Part shown: positions 17,136-25,589 of the stretch, piece after piece
How positions within the stretch are numbered: the stretch's first letter is position 1
How the letters are laid out: each line of letters starts with the position of its first letter
Assembly: GCA_017993835.1 (NCBI GenBank)
Contig: JAGOLX010000045.1
Span: 1-49,815 of the forward strand
Origin: Phycisphaerae bacterium
GTDB taxonomy: Bacteria; Planctomycetota; Phycisphaerae; Sedimentisphaerales; Anaerobacaceae
Direction of reading: 5' to 3'
DNA length: 49,815 nt
Made by a program: the position numbers and the translations under genes
The notes under the pieces: generated by a model
What the model saw: the letters and a program-made list of their open reading frames with translations, nothing else
What the model was told of the DNA's origin: nothing
Databases searched by the model: none

Positions 17136-17366
17136 TCATTGCTCCGGTTGTAGGTTCGGCGGGAACCGCTACTATGAACCCGTCCTCCAAGGGGACGGCG
17201 ATTCTCGATTCTGGACGCGTTCTCACTGTCTGTTCCTGCGTTCCCGTCCGCCGGGGAACGCAGGGCTGGAAGGGCGCAACAAAGCCCAGCATGGTAACGT
17301 TCTTCCTCCGCAGAGGCAAGGCAGGCGGCGGATGTGCGACGGTTTTGTGGGGGGCTGTAGACTCGC

Positions 17367-17467
17367 TCTTGTCATGCTGAACGAAGTGAAGCATCTGGCA
17401 TGGGCGTCATGACGTGCGTCTGTTCCCTTCGCAGGCCAGGTCCTTCGCTATCGCTCAGGACGACAAG
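17367..17467. repeat. REP pair of the TCATCCTGAGCG family
   Basis: CTTGTCATGCTGAACGAAGT at 17369-17388 and CCTTCGCTATCGCTCAGGAC at 17442-17461 form the two facing halves of an extragenic palindrome pair; the same pair is at 27586-27682. The remaining gene-free DNA from 17136 to 17527 shows nothing else. Confidence 0.65.
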
Positions 17468-17527
17468 CGAAGCTGTCGGCTGACAAGACGCAGTCGCACA
17501 CGACGGCAGTTGCTGTCTGCATTTGGT

Positions 17528-17557
17528 TTGAACTCATCCAGGGTCATTGGGTATATT
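17528..17557 (+). promoter_or_regulatory. Promoter for the toroid-like secreted protein
   Basis: TTGAAC at 17528-17533 and TATATT at 17552-17557 are 18 nt apart. The coding start at 17621 is about 57 nt downstream of the expected transcript start and has its own AAGAGGA site. Confidence 0.5.
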
Positions 17558-17620
17558 CTGCGGGCCGGAGAACGAATCGCGAATCGGTCTCCATGGGACG
17601 TGGACCAAGAGGATACATCG

Positions 17621-19732
17621 ATGAAAGAGAACGTTTCGGTGAAGTGGGTTGCTCTCGTTGTGTTGGCGATGTTCGGGTGCTTCCGCAACGTGGCAGTTGG
17701 CGCGGAGCCTGCGCCCGCCGTGCGCGTGGGCGATGGCCCCGAGCGGCGCGTTGAGGTGTGGTCGGGGGACCGCATGCTGTTCCAGTCGCCCGACGAGGGA
17801 CTTTGGTCGGTGGCGACCGCGTGGAAGGATGGTTGGCCCGACGGCTGGCGTCACGCCCAGGTCCGCGAGGTTCAAACAGTCGGCGATTGGACGGTCGTGA
17901 CCGGCGCGATCGAGCTGCCACAGGGCAAGCTCCAACTGCGAGATTCCTATCGCGTCGAGGGCAGGCTCGTTCGTGGCGTTCGACGATTCACATGGACCGG
18001 GAAGGAGCCGTTGTCGCAATGCACGCTGTCGGTTCGCTGGCTGGCGCCGGGGGCGAAGAACGCCATGCCCCTGCTGCCCGGCATCTGCTATTACGGCAAT
18101 CCCATGGGCGCCCGCACCGGCGCCGGCGCGGTGGCCGTGCATACGGGCAAGCCTGGCGAGGAGTCGATCTACGAGGAACACCGCTACGCAGCGCCCTTCG
18201 CCAGCATCGAATGGAGCGAGAGCGGCGCGTGGCGCGGCGCCGCCATGCACACGATCCCCTCGATGCTGATCGACGCGAATCGGCGAGATCAATGGTGGTC
18301 GCTGGGCCTGGTCGCACACGACGAGTCGTGCGAGTTCGTTTCGCTGTCCGGCCCGTGCGCCTCGAACGGCAGGCACAGCGTGGTGAAGGCCTTCCAGGGC
18401 AGGTTCATCGACTATCCCGACACGTGGATCAACCTGCGGGCGGGGACGATTGTCGAGAAGACCTTCTTCCTCGAAGCCTATCCGGTCGCGAAGCAAGGCT
18501 CGGGCTTCCGCACGCCGCTGAGCACGGCGATGGATTTGAACCCGGCGGGGGACCTGGAGGACTTGCCGACGCTCGATCAGATCGTCCGCGACAAGTACCG
18601 TTTTGCCTGCTCGCGTTTTCGCGATCGGCCAAAGGACCCGGGCTTTCACATGTTCCCCGGCGACGGATCGGAGTACGTGATGGGCTGGTGCGGGCAGGCC
18701 GCGGCGCCGGGCTATGCGCTGCTGGTCCTTGCGAAACGGCTGGACGATCCGAAGTCGCGCGACATGGCCGTTCGCTCGCTGAACCTGCTGGCGACCGCGC
18801 CTTTCAACGAAAACGGCTTCCTGCTTCGCTATTCGGCCGGCTCGGGCAACTGGTCGGAGCAGAACGCGGTTTCGCAGGGACAGGCGATGGAGAACTTCGC
18901 CCGGGCCATCCTGATCGCGCACAAGCAGGGTGGCATCGATACGAAACCCTGGGAGGCATTTCTGCGGAAGGCGTGCGAGGTCCACGCTCAGCGCATCCTG
19001 CGGGACGACTGGCGTCCCGGCTCGACCAACGAAGGGTTCTTCGTCTCGCCGCTGTGCAAGGGCTACGGCCTGTTCGGCAACGAGGACTTCAAGCGGGCCG
19101 CGATCAAGGCTGCCGACCACTACGCCAGGCGGCACCTCGACATGACCGAACCCTACTGGGGCGGCACGCTCGACGCCCAGTGCGAGGACAAGGAGGGCGC
19201 GTGGGCCGCGTTCCAGGCGTTCCTGGCGGTCTACGAGCTGACGAAAGAGCCTCGCTATCTGGAGTGGGCCGAGCACGCGATGGACGTGACGCTCACCTAT
19301 ACTGTGCTGTGGGACATCGACATGCCGCCGGGCCGGCTCCGCGACCACGGCTTCAAGACGCGAGGCTGGACCATCGTCTCGGCGCAGAACCAGCACCTCG
19401 ACGTCTTCGGCGTGATGTTCACGCCGGAGATCTGGCGGATGGGCGAATACCTGCATCGCGACGACCTGAAACGACTCGCTGCGGTCATGTATCGCAGTTG
19501 CGGGCAGATCATCGACCCCTACGGCAGCCAGGGCGAGCAGATGCAGCACACCAACTTCATCCAGTCGGGCGACATGTCCGACACGTCGCGGGCTCGCGGC
19601 GGCTACGCGGAACACTGGACCGTCTTCTGGATCACGGCCCACTTCCTCAACGCCGCGGCGCAGTTCGAAGAGATCGGAATCGACCTGGACCGTGTCGGGA
19701 CTTCGAGCCCAGGAGTCCGCTCCAATCCATGA
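17621..19732 (+). CDS. Large secreted protein, probable (alpha/alpha)-toroid glycan-active enzyme
   Basis: A 703-residue exported protein with a signal peptide (VKWVALVVLAMFGCFRNVAVGA). The N-terminal 300 residues are beta-rich, with SYRVEGRLVRGVRRFTWTG and WWSLGLVAHDESCEFVSLSG, like the super-sandwich domain that precedes toroids. The C-terminal half is helix-rich with aromatic and acidic clusters: MGWCGQAAAPGYALLVLAK, SGNWSEQNAVSQGQAMENFA, EPYWGGTLDAQCEDKEGAWA, and HWTVFWITAHFLNAA. This layout fits polysaccharide lyases or hydrolases with an (alpha/alpha)6 barrel, but I cannot name the family or the catalytic residues. The start is set by AAGAGGA at 17608-17614. The genes around it suggest glycan degradation in the periplasm. 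Confidence 0.6.
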   Translation: MKENVSVKWVALVVLAMFGCFRNVAVGAEPAPAVRVGDGPERRVEVWSGDRMLFQSPDEGLWSVATAWKDGWPDGWRHAQVREVQTVGDWTVVTGAIELPQGKLQLRDSYRVEGRLVRGVRRFTWTGKEPLSQCTLSVRWLAPGAKNAMPLLPGICYYGNPMGARTGAGAVAVHTGKPGEESIYEEHRYAAPFASIEWSESGAWRGAAMHTIPSMLIDANRRDQWWSLGLVAHDESCEFVSLSGPCASNGRHSVVKAFQGRFIDYPDTWINLRAGTIVEKTFFLEAYPVAKQGSGFRTPLSTAMDLNPAGDLEDLPTLDQIVRDKYRFACSRFRDRPKDPGFHMFPGDGSEYVMGWCGQAAAPGYALLVLAKRLDDPKSRDMAVRSLNLLATAPFNENGFLLRYSAGSGNWSEQNAVSQGQAMENFARAILIAHKQGGIDTKPWEAFLRKACEVHAQRILRDDWRPGSTNEGFFVSPLCKGYGLFGNEDFKRAAIKAADHYARRHLDMTEPYWGGTLDAQCEDKEGAWAAFQAFLAVYELTKEPRYLEWAEHAMDVTLTYTVLWDIDMPPGRLRDHGFKTRGWTIVSAQNQHLDVFGVMFTPEIWRMGEYLHRDDLKRLAAVMYRSCGQIIDPYGSQGEQMQHTNFIQSGDMSDTSRARGGYAEHWTVFWITAHFLNAAAQFEEIGIDLDRVGTSSPGVRSNP

Positions 19733-19741
19733 AACAGGTTT

Positions 19742-20164
19742 TCACGGGCCCTTGCCAATCAGGTCCAGCTTCTGTTCCTTGGCCCACTTGTACCCTTGCT
19801 GCCCGAGGTAGGAAAGGAGTTTGTACTGGAAGGTCATGAAGGTATCCTGGCTGAGGATGGAGGCCATCGCTTCGGTGATGATGACCCGCTTGAGCAGTTC
19901 CTTGCCCTTGCAGTTGTCCACGAGGATGCGGCGCTCCTGGATCTCGCGGAACAGCTCGGGGTTCACCCCGTCGATCCCCATCTGAATGCTGATCGCCAGG
20001 AACTCGTCGTCAACGCGCTTGAGCTCCTCCTCCAGGGCCAGGAAGCCTTCCTTCCGGATGACGGACGCGTACTTCCTGAGCTGGAGAATCAGGTCGAAGC
20101 ACTCTCTCTTCTCCTCAACGCTGCACTGTATCCGCTCGGCAAACTGCCAGTCGTAGTATAGCAT
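19742..20164 (-). CDS. Soluble protein resembling the MotA cytoplasmic segment
   Basis: A 140-residue cytosolic protein. SVIRKEGFLALEEELKRV (35-52), DDEFLAISIQMGIDGVNPEL (52-71) closely follows the stretch after the second helix of flagellar stator proteins MotA/PomA, where AxREGLLALE and DDPFL...VVDGTDPE are conserved. No membrane helix or stator pore region is present, and no flagellar gene is nearby, so a motor role is doubtful; it may be a signalling or structural relative. The start at 20164 has a perfect AAAGGAG, 7 nt away; a nearer ATG (20170) overlaps that site. The gene has its own promoter (20259-20287) and ends 10 nt from the convergent gene's stop. Confidence 0.6.
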   Translation of the reverse strand: MLYYDWQFAERIQCSVEEKRECFDLILQLRKYASVIRKEGFLALEEELKRVDDEFLAISIQMGIDGVNPELFREIQERRILVDNCKGKELLKRVIITEAMASILSQDTFMTFQYKLLSYLGQQGYKWAKEQKLDLIGKGP

Positions 20165-20258
20165 GACCATCTCCTTTGTAGACGCATCCGTCCACTGGAC
20201 ACTTCCACCGAATCGCTGCGCACACAACCCCAGGCAAAGCGAACCTTGTCGGGCGGAG

Positions 20259-20287
20259 ATGATACCCCTCTGAGCAGGACTTGGCAA
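20259..20287 (-). promoter_or_regulatory. Promoter for the MotA-segment-like gene
   Basis: On the minus strand TTGCCA (complement of 20282-20287) and TATCAT (complement of 20259-20264) are 17 nt apart, giving a transcript start near 20252 and a leader of about 88 nt. Confidence 0.5.
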
Positions 20288-20468
20288 GCCATGATTCTCC
20301 GGTCCGCCGATCCGGTGGTTTGTCCGCTTGCGGGTGTCACTTTCCGCTTGATCCCGGTCTTCGCTGCCGCCATAATTCCACGGGACGGAACATCGCGGAC
20401 GAACCTGCGATGAAGAAGTCGTATCCCTTGGGGGTCGGATGATCTTGCAGAAGGAAAGAGAGGGCATT

Positions 20469-21632
20469 GTGAGTACATTGCGACAGCCGACGGTTGTTTG
20501 CTTGACACTCGTGATTTGTCTGCTGGCGTCTGCTGTTCCCGGCCTGGGCCAGACGTCGATCTCCACCAGCAAGTCGGGCGACATCGACGGCCCGTCGAGA
20601 CCAGCCGTCCCAACCACCCCAGCCGGCCCGGCCGTCACGTACAGCGTGTACCGCTATATCGACCAAGGAGGCCTGCGGGACCAGCGAACGGGCCAGTGGC
20701 TTGAAGGCTTCCGCGTGCTCGTCCCCAAGGGCTGGCAATTCACCGGCGGCTTCCGGTGGATCGCGAACGAAAAGCCCGCCAACATGCTCAGCAAGACGGA
20801 CCTGCTCAACCCCGTCAAGTCGGACTATGCAGTCACCTCGCCCGACGGTCGGTCCGTGTTCCGCCAATACCCGGTAGAGTACTGGGTGCAAACCAGCAGT
20901 CTGTTCCAGCCCGGACAGAACTACAACGGCATGATCGTCTGCTCGGCGCTGACGCCCGAGCAGTACATCACGCAATTCGTCATTCCCCGCCAGCGCGGCG
21001 TGCAGGCGTCCGACGTGCGAATCGTCAAGCAGGAGCCTCTGGACCAACTGGCCGCGAAGTACGAAGTGGAGAGTCGCCAGCTCAGCGCGCTGCTCAGCGG
21101 AACGTCGAGCGGCCTGAGCTTTCGTGCCGGCCTGGTCACCATCGAGTACACCGAGAACGGCGTCGCCTACCGCGAACAGTTCATCTGCATCCTGCAGTAC
21201 ATCGAGACCGCCGGCATGGTGATGTGGTGGCAGCGGATGAACTTCAGCGTCCGCGCGCCGCGCGATCAGTTCGACGCCCAGCTCCCGCTCTTCACGACGA
21301 TGGCCTTGAGCGTGCAGACCAATCCCTATTGGTCGCTGGCCCTGATCCAACTGCGCGACAAGATGAACTTCTCGATCGCCCAGGCGGATGCCTACGCGAA
21401 CAAGGTGCGAAATGAGATCGCGGCCGCCCACGCGCAGACGAGCCGCGAACTGGCTCGCGACGGAGGATACAATACCGGCGACTACTACGACTACAAGGGC
21501 ACCGACGGCAACCGGTACAACCTCCCCACGGACAAGTACCACTTCATGAACAACAACGGCGACATCCTCTCGCAGGATGAGTCCGTCCCGCCATCGTCGG
21601 ACTGGACGTCGATCGAGCCGTACAACCAGTAG
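20469..21632 (+). CDS. Secreted protein of unknown function
   Basis: A protein of about 387 residues with a signal peptide (TVVCLTLVICLLASAVPGLG) and a Ser/Pro/Thr-rich linker, then a globular part. Residues that stand out: GFRVLVPKGWQFTGGFRWI (early), a hydrophobic core ending IETAGMVMWWQRMNFSVRAP, and a Tyr/Asp/Asn-rich tail with GDYYDYKGTDGNRYNLPTDK. The region after the linker may fold as a lipoprotein-binding or PsbP-like sandwich (a 'VP.GW' start is seen in such domains), but this is weak. A GTG at 20469 follows AAGAGAGGG; an ATG at 20439 is the alternative. I do not recognise the family. It is likely periplasmic or surface-associated. Confidence 0.6.
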   Translation: MSTLRQPTVVCLTLVICLLASAVPGLGQTSISTSKSGDIDGPSRPAVPTTPAGPAVTYSVYRYIDQGGLRDQRTGQWLEGFRVLVPKGWQFTGGFRWIANEKPANMLSKTDLLNPVKSDYAVTSPDGRSVFRQYPVEYWVQTSSLFQPGQNYNGMIVCSALTPEQYITQFVIPRQRGVQASDVRIVKQEPLDQLAAKYEVESRQLSALLSGTSSGLSFRAGLVTIEYTENGVAYREQFICILQYIETAGMVMWWQRMNFSVRAPRDQFDAQLPLFTTMALSVQTNPYWSLALIQLRDKMNFSIAQADAYANKVRNEIAAAHAQTSRELARDGGYNTGDYYDYKGTDGNRYNLPTDKYHFMNNNGDILSQDESVPPSSDWTSIEPYNQ

Positions 21633-21725
21633 GATCTCGCGGCTATCCAACCCACGACGGACCTCGCGAAAGCGCCGAGCGTCACACCTGCCTACTCCAG
21701 AACAGAATAGGATGGGCCTGGAATC

Positions 21726-23036
21726 TCAGATCGTGTACGGGGCCCGCATCGCGCGGGACCGCATCCGATCGGCTTCGGGATCGCCGACGAACTCAGCCTT
21801 GCGCAGGTCGAATTTCAGATTCCGCTGCAATTGCTCGCAGATGTCTGCGGCCAGGCAGATGTGCATGGACCGACACATGACCTCGGGGTTCGCCACCGTG
21901 GGTCGGCGGGACCGAATGCAATCGAAGAAGTCCCGCACGTGGTCCAGGGACCGCCGGGTGCGGGCGGTGTAGTCCGCGAGCACCTTCTTGTACTCGCGCA
22001 TCATCGCCGGCGAGGACACGTCGGGTGCGGAATACCCGTCGGCGGCCCCCGCCCATCCTTCCGGACCGTCGAACCGCTCGCCGCAGGCACCGTGCCAGTA
22101 CTCGCACGGTTCCCAGACCGAGCCGGCGACTCGGAACAGGACCAGTTTGATCCCGTTGGACAGCCGTGTCACCATCGTCGCATCGGGCCCCGCGTACTCG
22201 AACTCGATAGAGGACACGTTCGTCATGTCGAGTCCGGCGAGGGCCTGGGCCACCGTGTGGGCGCCCCACATCGCGACGTCCGTGGCGAAATCGTAGAAGT
22301 GATACCAGCCTCCGCCGTTGACGTAGCCGGCATTGTAGGGCCGCCAGGGACAGGGGCCGAGCCAGACGTCCCAGTCCAGTTCCTCCTTGGGCGGTTCCGG
22401 TTCCGCGGGCAACCAGTCGTGGCGCAACCCGTCGCGCCAGCGGCAGTCCGCGTACACGGTGTGGATCGGGCCGAGCCGGCCGGAGCGGGCCATCTCGATG
22501 GCGAATACGTGGGTCGGCTCGCTGAGTCGCTGGGCGCCGGTCTGGTAGATCCGACCATACCGTCGGGCGGTCTCCACGACCGCCTGTCCCTGCTCCATCG
22601 TCAGGCAGGCCGGCTTCTCGCAATAGACGTCCTTGCCCGCCCGCATCGCGAGAATGGAGGCCAGCGCGTGCCAGCGGTCGCCGGTGGCGATCAACACGGC
22701 ATCGATATCCGTGCGTTCGGCGAGGAACTGGCGGAGATCGCCATACGTGGCGCAGTCCCTGTTGCCGTACCTGGTGTCCACCGCGTTCTTGGCTGCGTCG
22801 CGTTTGCCTTTCACGACGTCGCAGATAGCGACCCACTGCACGTCCGGCTGGGTCAACATGTAGCTCAGATCGTAGGAGCCCCGACCGCCGAGGCCGATGC
22901 CGCCCATCACGATGCGTTCGCTGGGTGCGACGGCTCCGCCATGGCCCAGCGCGGAGGCGGGGATGTAGTAGGGCATCGCGGCGACTCCGGCCGCGATGGC
23001 TCCTCGTGCCAGGAATCCGCGCCGCGTGAGGATCAT
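21726..23036 (-). CDS. Tat-exported Gfo/Idh/MocA-family oxidoreductase
   Basis: A 436-residue NAD(P)-dependent oxidoreductase of the Gfo/Idh/MocA family, which oxidises or epimerises sugars and their derivatives. MILTRRGFLARGAIAAGVAA is a twin-arginine signal. The Rossmann domain shows GIGLGGRGSYD (47-57) and VLIATGDRWHA; the family's EKP catalytic Lys motif appears as YCEKPACLT. The C-terminal domain carries the substrate site with GGGWYHFYDFATDVAMWGAH. In planctomycetes such exported members commonly sit beside sulfatases and glycosidases. The start at 23036 has AAGGA 7 nt upstream; ATG 23078 would add a charged n-region and cannot be ruled out. Divergent from the GH2 gene. Confidence 0.85.
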   Translation of the reverse strand: MILTRRGFLARGAIAAGVAAMPYYIPASALGHGGAVAPSERIVMGGIGLGGRGSYDLSYMLTQPDVQWVAICDVVKGKRDAAKNAVDTRYGNRDCATYGDLRQFLAERTDIDAVLIATGDRWHALASILAMRAGKDVYCEKPACLTMEQGQAVVETARRYGRIYQTGAQRLSEPTHVFAIEMARSGRLGPIHTVYADCRWRDGLRHDWLPAEPEPPKEELDWDVWLGPCPWRPYNAGYVNGGGWYHFYDFATDVAMWGAHTVAQALAGLDMTNVSSIEFEYAGPDATMVTRLSNGIKLVLFRVAGSVWEPCEYWHGACGERFDGPEGWAGAADGYSAPDVSSPAMMREYKKVLADYTARTRRSLDHVRDFFDCIRSRRPTVANPEVMCRSMHICLAADICEQLQRNLKFDLRKAEFVGDPEADRMRSRAMRAPYTI

Positions 23037-23210
23037 GTCGTTGTCCTTGCTCCTGGGGCGTTTCTTCGTCCTGTCCATTTCATCGTCTCCACTCGGCAAG
23101 CTGGACTTCCATCGATGTTCGCGCCGCACGGCGGACTCGACGGTCCGAGCCGACGAACGCGAAACTCCAGCTTACCGCCGAAGGCGGTCCGAGTACAGGT
23201 TTTCTCAGAA

Positions 23211-23330
23211 GTCCGTTCTCGGCGATCACACCCAACCTGGACCGGCTTGCTTGGGACCCAGCGCCTACGCTCGGCGGTTGCGATTCCCCGGCAGATCGAG
23301 CCATTCCCCAGACTGCTGCCGCGGGGGGGA
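23211..23330 (+). pseudogene. Decayed sulfatase fragment
   Basis: Three short blocks match the intact sulfatase gene at 25590-27533 in order but with gaps: AGTCCGTTC, then ATCACACCCAACCTGGACCG (matching ATCACGCCCAACCTGGACCG at 25797), then, after loss of about 120 nt containing the catalytic Cys motif, a block whose translation IPRQIEPFPRLL parallels IPRQIEPFPKLL of the intact protein. The blocks are in different frames and no start or active site survives, so this is a relic of a duplicate. The rest of 23037-23417 has no gene. Confidence 0.75.
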
Positions 23331-23417
23331 CAGGCCGAATCCATGGAATGTGCCGGGAGAACATGCTATCATGCTGTCGGCGCCACGTGTCAGGTTGAAT
23401 GGATGCAGGAGCAAGTC

Positions 23418-25577
23418 ATGAGAACTACGGTCGTGCTTTTCATCGCAGGAGTGTGCGGGGCCATGGTGGATGGAGGACTCGCAGCGGTGCCCGAGACAAC
23501 TCCGAATGGAGTCACTACGAACAGGCGGGTGATCGATCTGGACGGCACATGGCAGGTGGCCGAGGGGATGATGGAGGAGATCCCCGGGCGGTTCGAGCAC
23601 AAGGTTCCTGTTCCAGGTCTGATTGACATGGCCGAGCCGGCGTTCGCCGAGGTCGGCAAAAAGAGCGAGAAGCGCCAGGCCTTCTGGTATCGGCGGACAT
23701 TCACGCTCGATGGCGAGGTCCCGGCCTCCGCGATTCTGAAGATCCACAAGGCTCGATACGGTACGCGGGTGTGGCTCAACGGCCAGATCGTGGGCGAGCA
23801 TCTGCCGTGTTTCACACCCGCGTTGATGGATGTGAAGCTCTATCTGAAGGGGTCGGGACAATCGAATGAGCTGGTCATTCGTGTCGGCGCGGATCGCGGG
23901 TGTTTGCCCGCCGGCCAGCCGAGCGGCTGGGATTTCGAGAAGTACCTCTACATCCCCGGCGTTTATGATTCCGTCGAGCTGATCCTCTCGGGGGAGCCGC
24001 ACATCGTGAACATCCAGACGGTGCCGGATATCGACTCGCAGAGCGTACGGATGGTAGCCGAGCTGCAGTCATCCGCTGTCGCCTCCTGCACCGTGACGTG
24101 TGAGGTGCAGGAAGCCGAGAGCGGCGTCCCGGTCGGCAGGATCCAGCAGACGAATGTCCCGATCGGGGGCGATGGCGTCACCAAGGTGGACATTGTGGTC
24201 CCGATGAAACCCTGTCGGCTGTGGAGTCCCGACGATCCGTTCCTCTACTCACTCAGGCTCAGCACGGGCGCCGACACGGCGGATACCCGCTTCGGCATGC
24301 GGTCGTTCCGATTCGACCGCCGGACAGGCCGGGCGGTCCTCAACGGCAAACCCTACTTCATGCGAGGCACGAACGTCTGCGTGTACCGGTTCTTCGAGGA
24401 CGCCGAGCGAGGGGACAGGCCATGGCGGGCCGAGTGGGTCCGGCGGTTGCATCGGAAGTTCAAGAGCATGCACTGGAACTCTATTCGCTACTGCATCGGG
24501 TTCCCGCCGGAGATCTGGTACGACATTGCCGACGAGGAAGGGTTTCTGATTCAGGACGAATTCCCGATCTGGACGCTGAGCGAGGACCCGGAGAAGGTCA
24601 AGGCCGAGAAGATCGCGCCCGAGTACGTCGGGTGGATGCGGGAACGATGGAATCACCCGTGCGTCGTGATCTGGGATGCGCAGAACGAAAGCAACACGCC
24701 CGAGACCGGCAAGGCCCTCAGCCAGGTCCGGCACATGGACCTCTCGAATCGGCCGTGGGATAATGGCTGGGCCGCGCCGCAAAGCGAAGCCGACTGCGTC
24801 GAGGCGCATCCCTATCTCATGATCGGCCTGTTCAATTCCGCCTGGGGCAACCCGAAGTTCAAAAGTCTCAGGGACATGCCGAGTGTCTCGGGTGTCCCCA
24901 ATCTCAACGAGGCCCAGCGCAAGCTCAAAGTGCCCATCATCATCAATGAGTACGCCTGGCTCTGGCTCAACCGCGACGGCACGCCCACCTGCCTGACGGG
25001 TCCCGTCTATGAGAAACTGCTCGGCCCGAACTCGACCGCCTCGCAGCGCCGCGAGCTGTTCGCGAAGTACCTGGCGGCCAAGACCGAGTTCTGGCGTGCA
25101 CACCGCGAATGCGCCGGCGTCCTGCATTTCTGCGGCCTCGGTTACTCGCGGGCCGGCGACAAGCCCCGTCCCGAAGGCGGCGCCACAAGCGACCACTTCA
25201 TTGACCTGGAGAAACTCGTCTTCGAGCCGCAATTCGAGCGATACGTCCGCGACGCCTTTTCCCCGGTGGGGCTCATGATCGACTACTGGGGTCAGGACTT
25301 GCCCGCCGGTCGGGGTGTCGAATTCACTGTGGTGGCGATCAATGACCTCTATGAGAACTGGAAAGGCACGCTGCGTCTGTGTCTAATGCAGGGGGACAAG
25401 ATGGTTGTCTCGCGTGAGATTCCGTGTACGATTGGCTCGTTGGGCAGGAAGGACGTGTCTTTGGCGTTGTCCCTCCCTTTGGAACCGGGGGACTATACGC
25501 TGGTGGCTGACCTGACTGCCGACGGACAGGAGCCTGTTCGCAGCATTCGCGATGCCAGGGTGATTGCCGCCAAGTGA
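23418..25577 (+). CDS. Exported GH2-family glycosidase
   Basis: A 719-residue family 2 glycoside hydrolase (beta-galactosidase, beta-glucuronidase or beta-mannosidase class). Order of domains: signal peptide (1-22), sugar-binding jelly roll (about 35-195, with DLDGTWQVAEG and FWYRRTFTL), immunoglobulin-like domain (about 200-300, ending LWSPDDPFLYSLRL), and a TIM barrel (about 305-620). The acid/base is Glu424 in WDAQNESN and the nucleophile Glu511 in IINEYAWLW. The start at 23418 follows CAGGAG (23406-23411). It is 12 nt upstream of a sulfatase gene, so the two are almost certainly one operon acting on a sulfated glycan. The frame remains open far upstream, but that DNA is antisense to the oxidoreductase gene. 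Confidence 0.9.
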   Translation: MRTTVVLFIAGVCGAMVDGGLAAVPETTPNGVTTNRRVIDLDGTWQVAEGMMEEIPGRFEHKVPVPGLIDMAEPAFAEVGKKSEKRQAFWYRRTFTLDGEVPASAILKIHKARYGTRVWLNGQIVGEHLPCFTPALMDVKLYLKGSGQSNELVIRVGADRGCLPAGQPSGWDFEKYLYIPGVYDSVELILSGEPHIVNIQTVPDIDSQSVRMVAELQSSAVASCTVTCEVQEAESGVPVGRIQQTNVPIGGDGVTKVDIVVPMKPCRLWSPDDPFLYSLRLSTGADTADTRFGMRSFRFDRRTGRAVLNGKPYFMRGTNVCVYRFFEDAERGDRPWRAEWVRRLHRKFKSMHWNSIRYCIGFPPEIWYDIADEEGFLIQDEFPIWTLSEDPEKVKAEKIAPEYVGWMRERWNHPCVVIWDAQNESNTPETGKALSQVRHMDLSNRPWDNGWAAPQSEADCVEAHPYLMIGLFNSAWGNPKFKSLRDMPSVSGVPNLNEAQRKLKVPIIINEYAWLWLNRDGTPTCLTGPVYEKLLGPNSTASQRRELFAKYLAAKTEFWRAHRECAGVLHFCGLGYSRAGDKPRPEGGATSDHFIDLEKLVFEPQFERYVRDAFSPVGLMIDYWGQDLPAGRGVEFTVVAINDLYENWKGTLRLCLMQGDKMVVSREIPCTIGSLGRKDVSLALSLPLEPGDYTLVADLTADGQEPVRSIRDARVIAAK

Positions 25578-25589
25578 TGGAGTGGAACC

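Noticed and set aside
17534-19642. Long minus-strand open frame opposite the toroid-like gene.
   Set aside because: Arg/Asp-rich shadow produced by high GC; no start signal, no family likeness, and the plus-strand gene has a promoter, ribosome binding site and signal peptide.
21831-23417. Upstream extension of the GH2 reading frame (adds over 500 codons).
   Set aside because: The DNA is antisense to the Gfo/Idh oxidoreductase and then runs through the sulfatase relic; no signal peptide or start site precedes it, while the start at 23418 has a strong ribosome binding site and a signal peptide.
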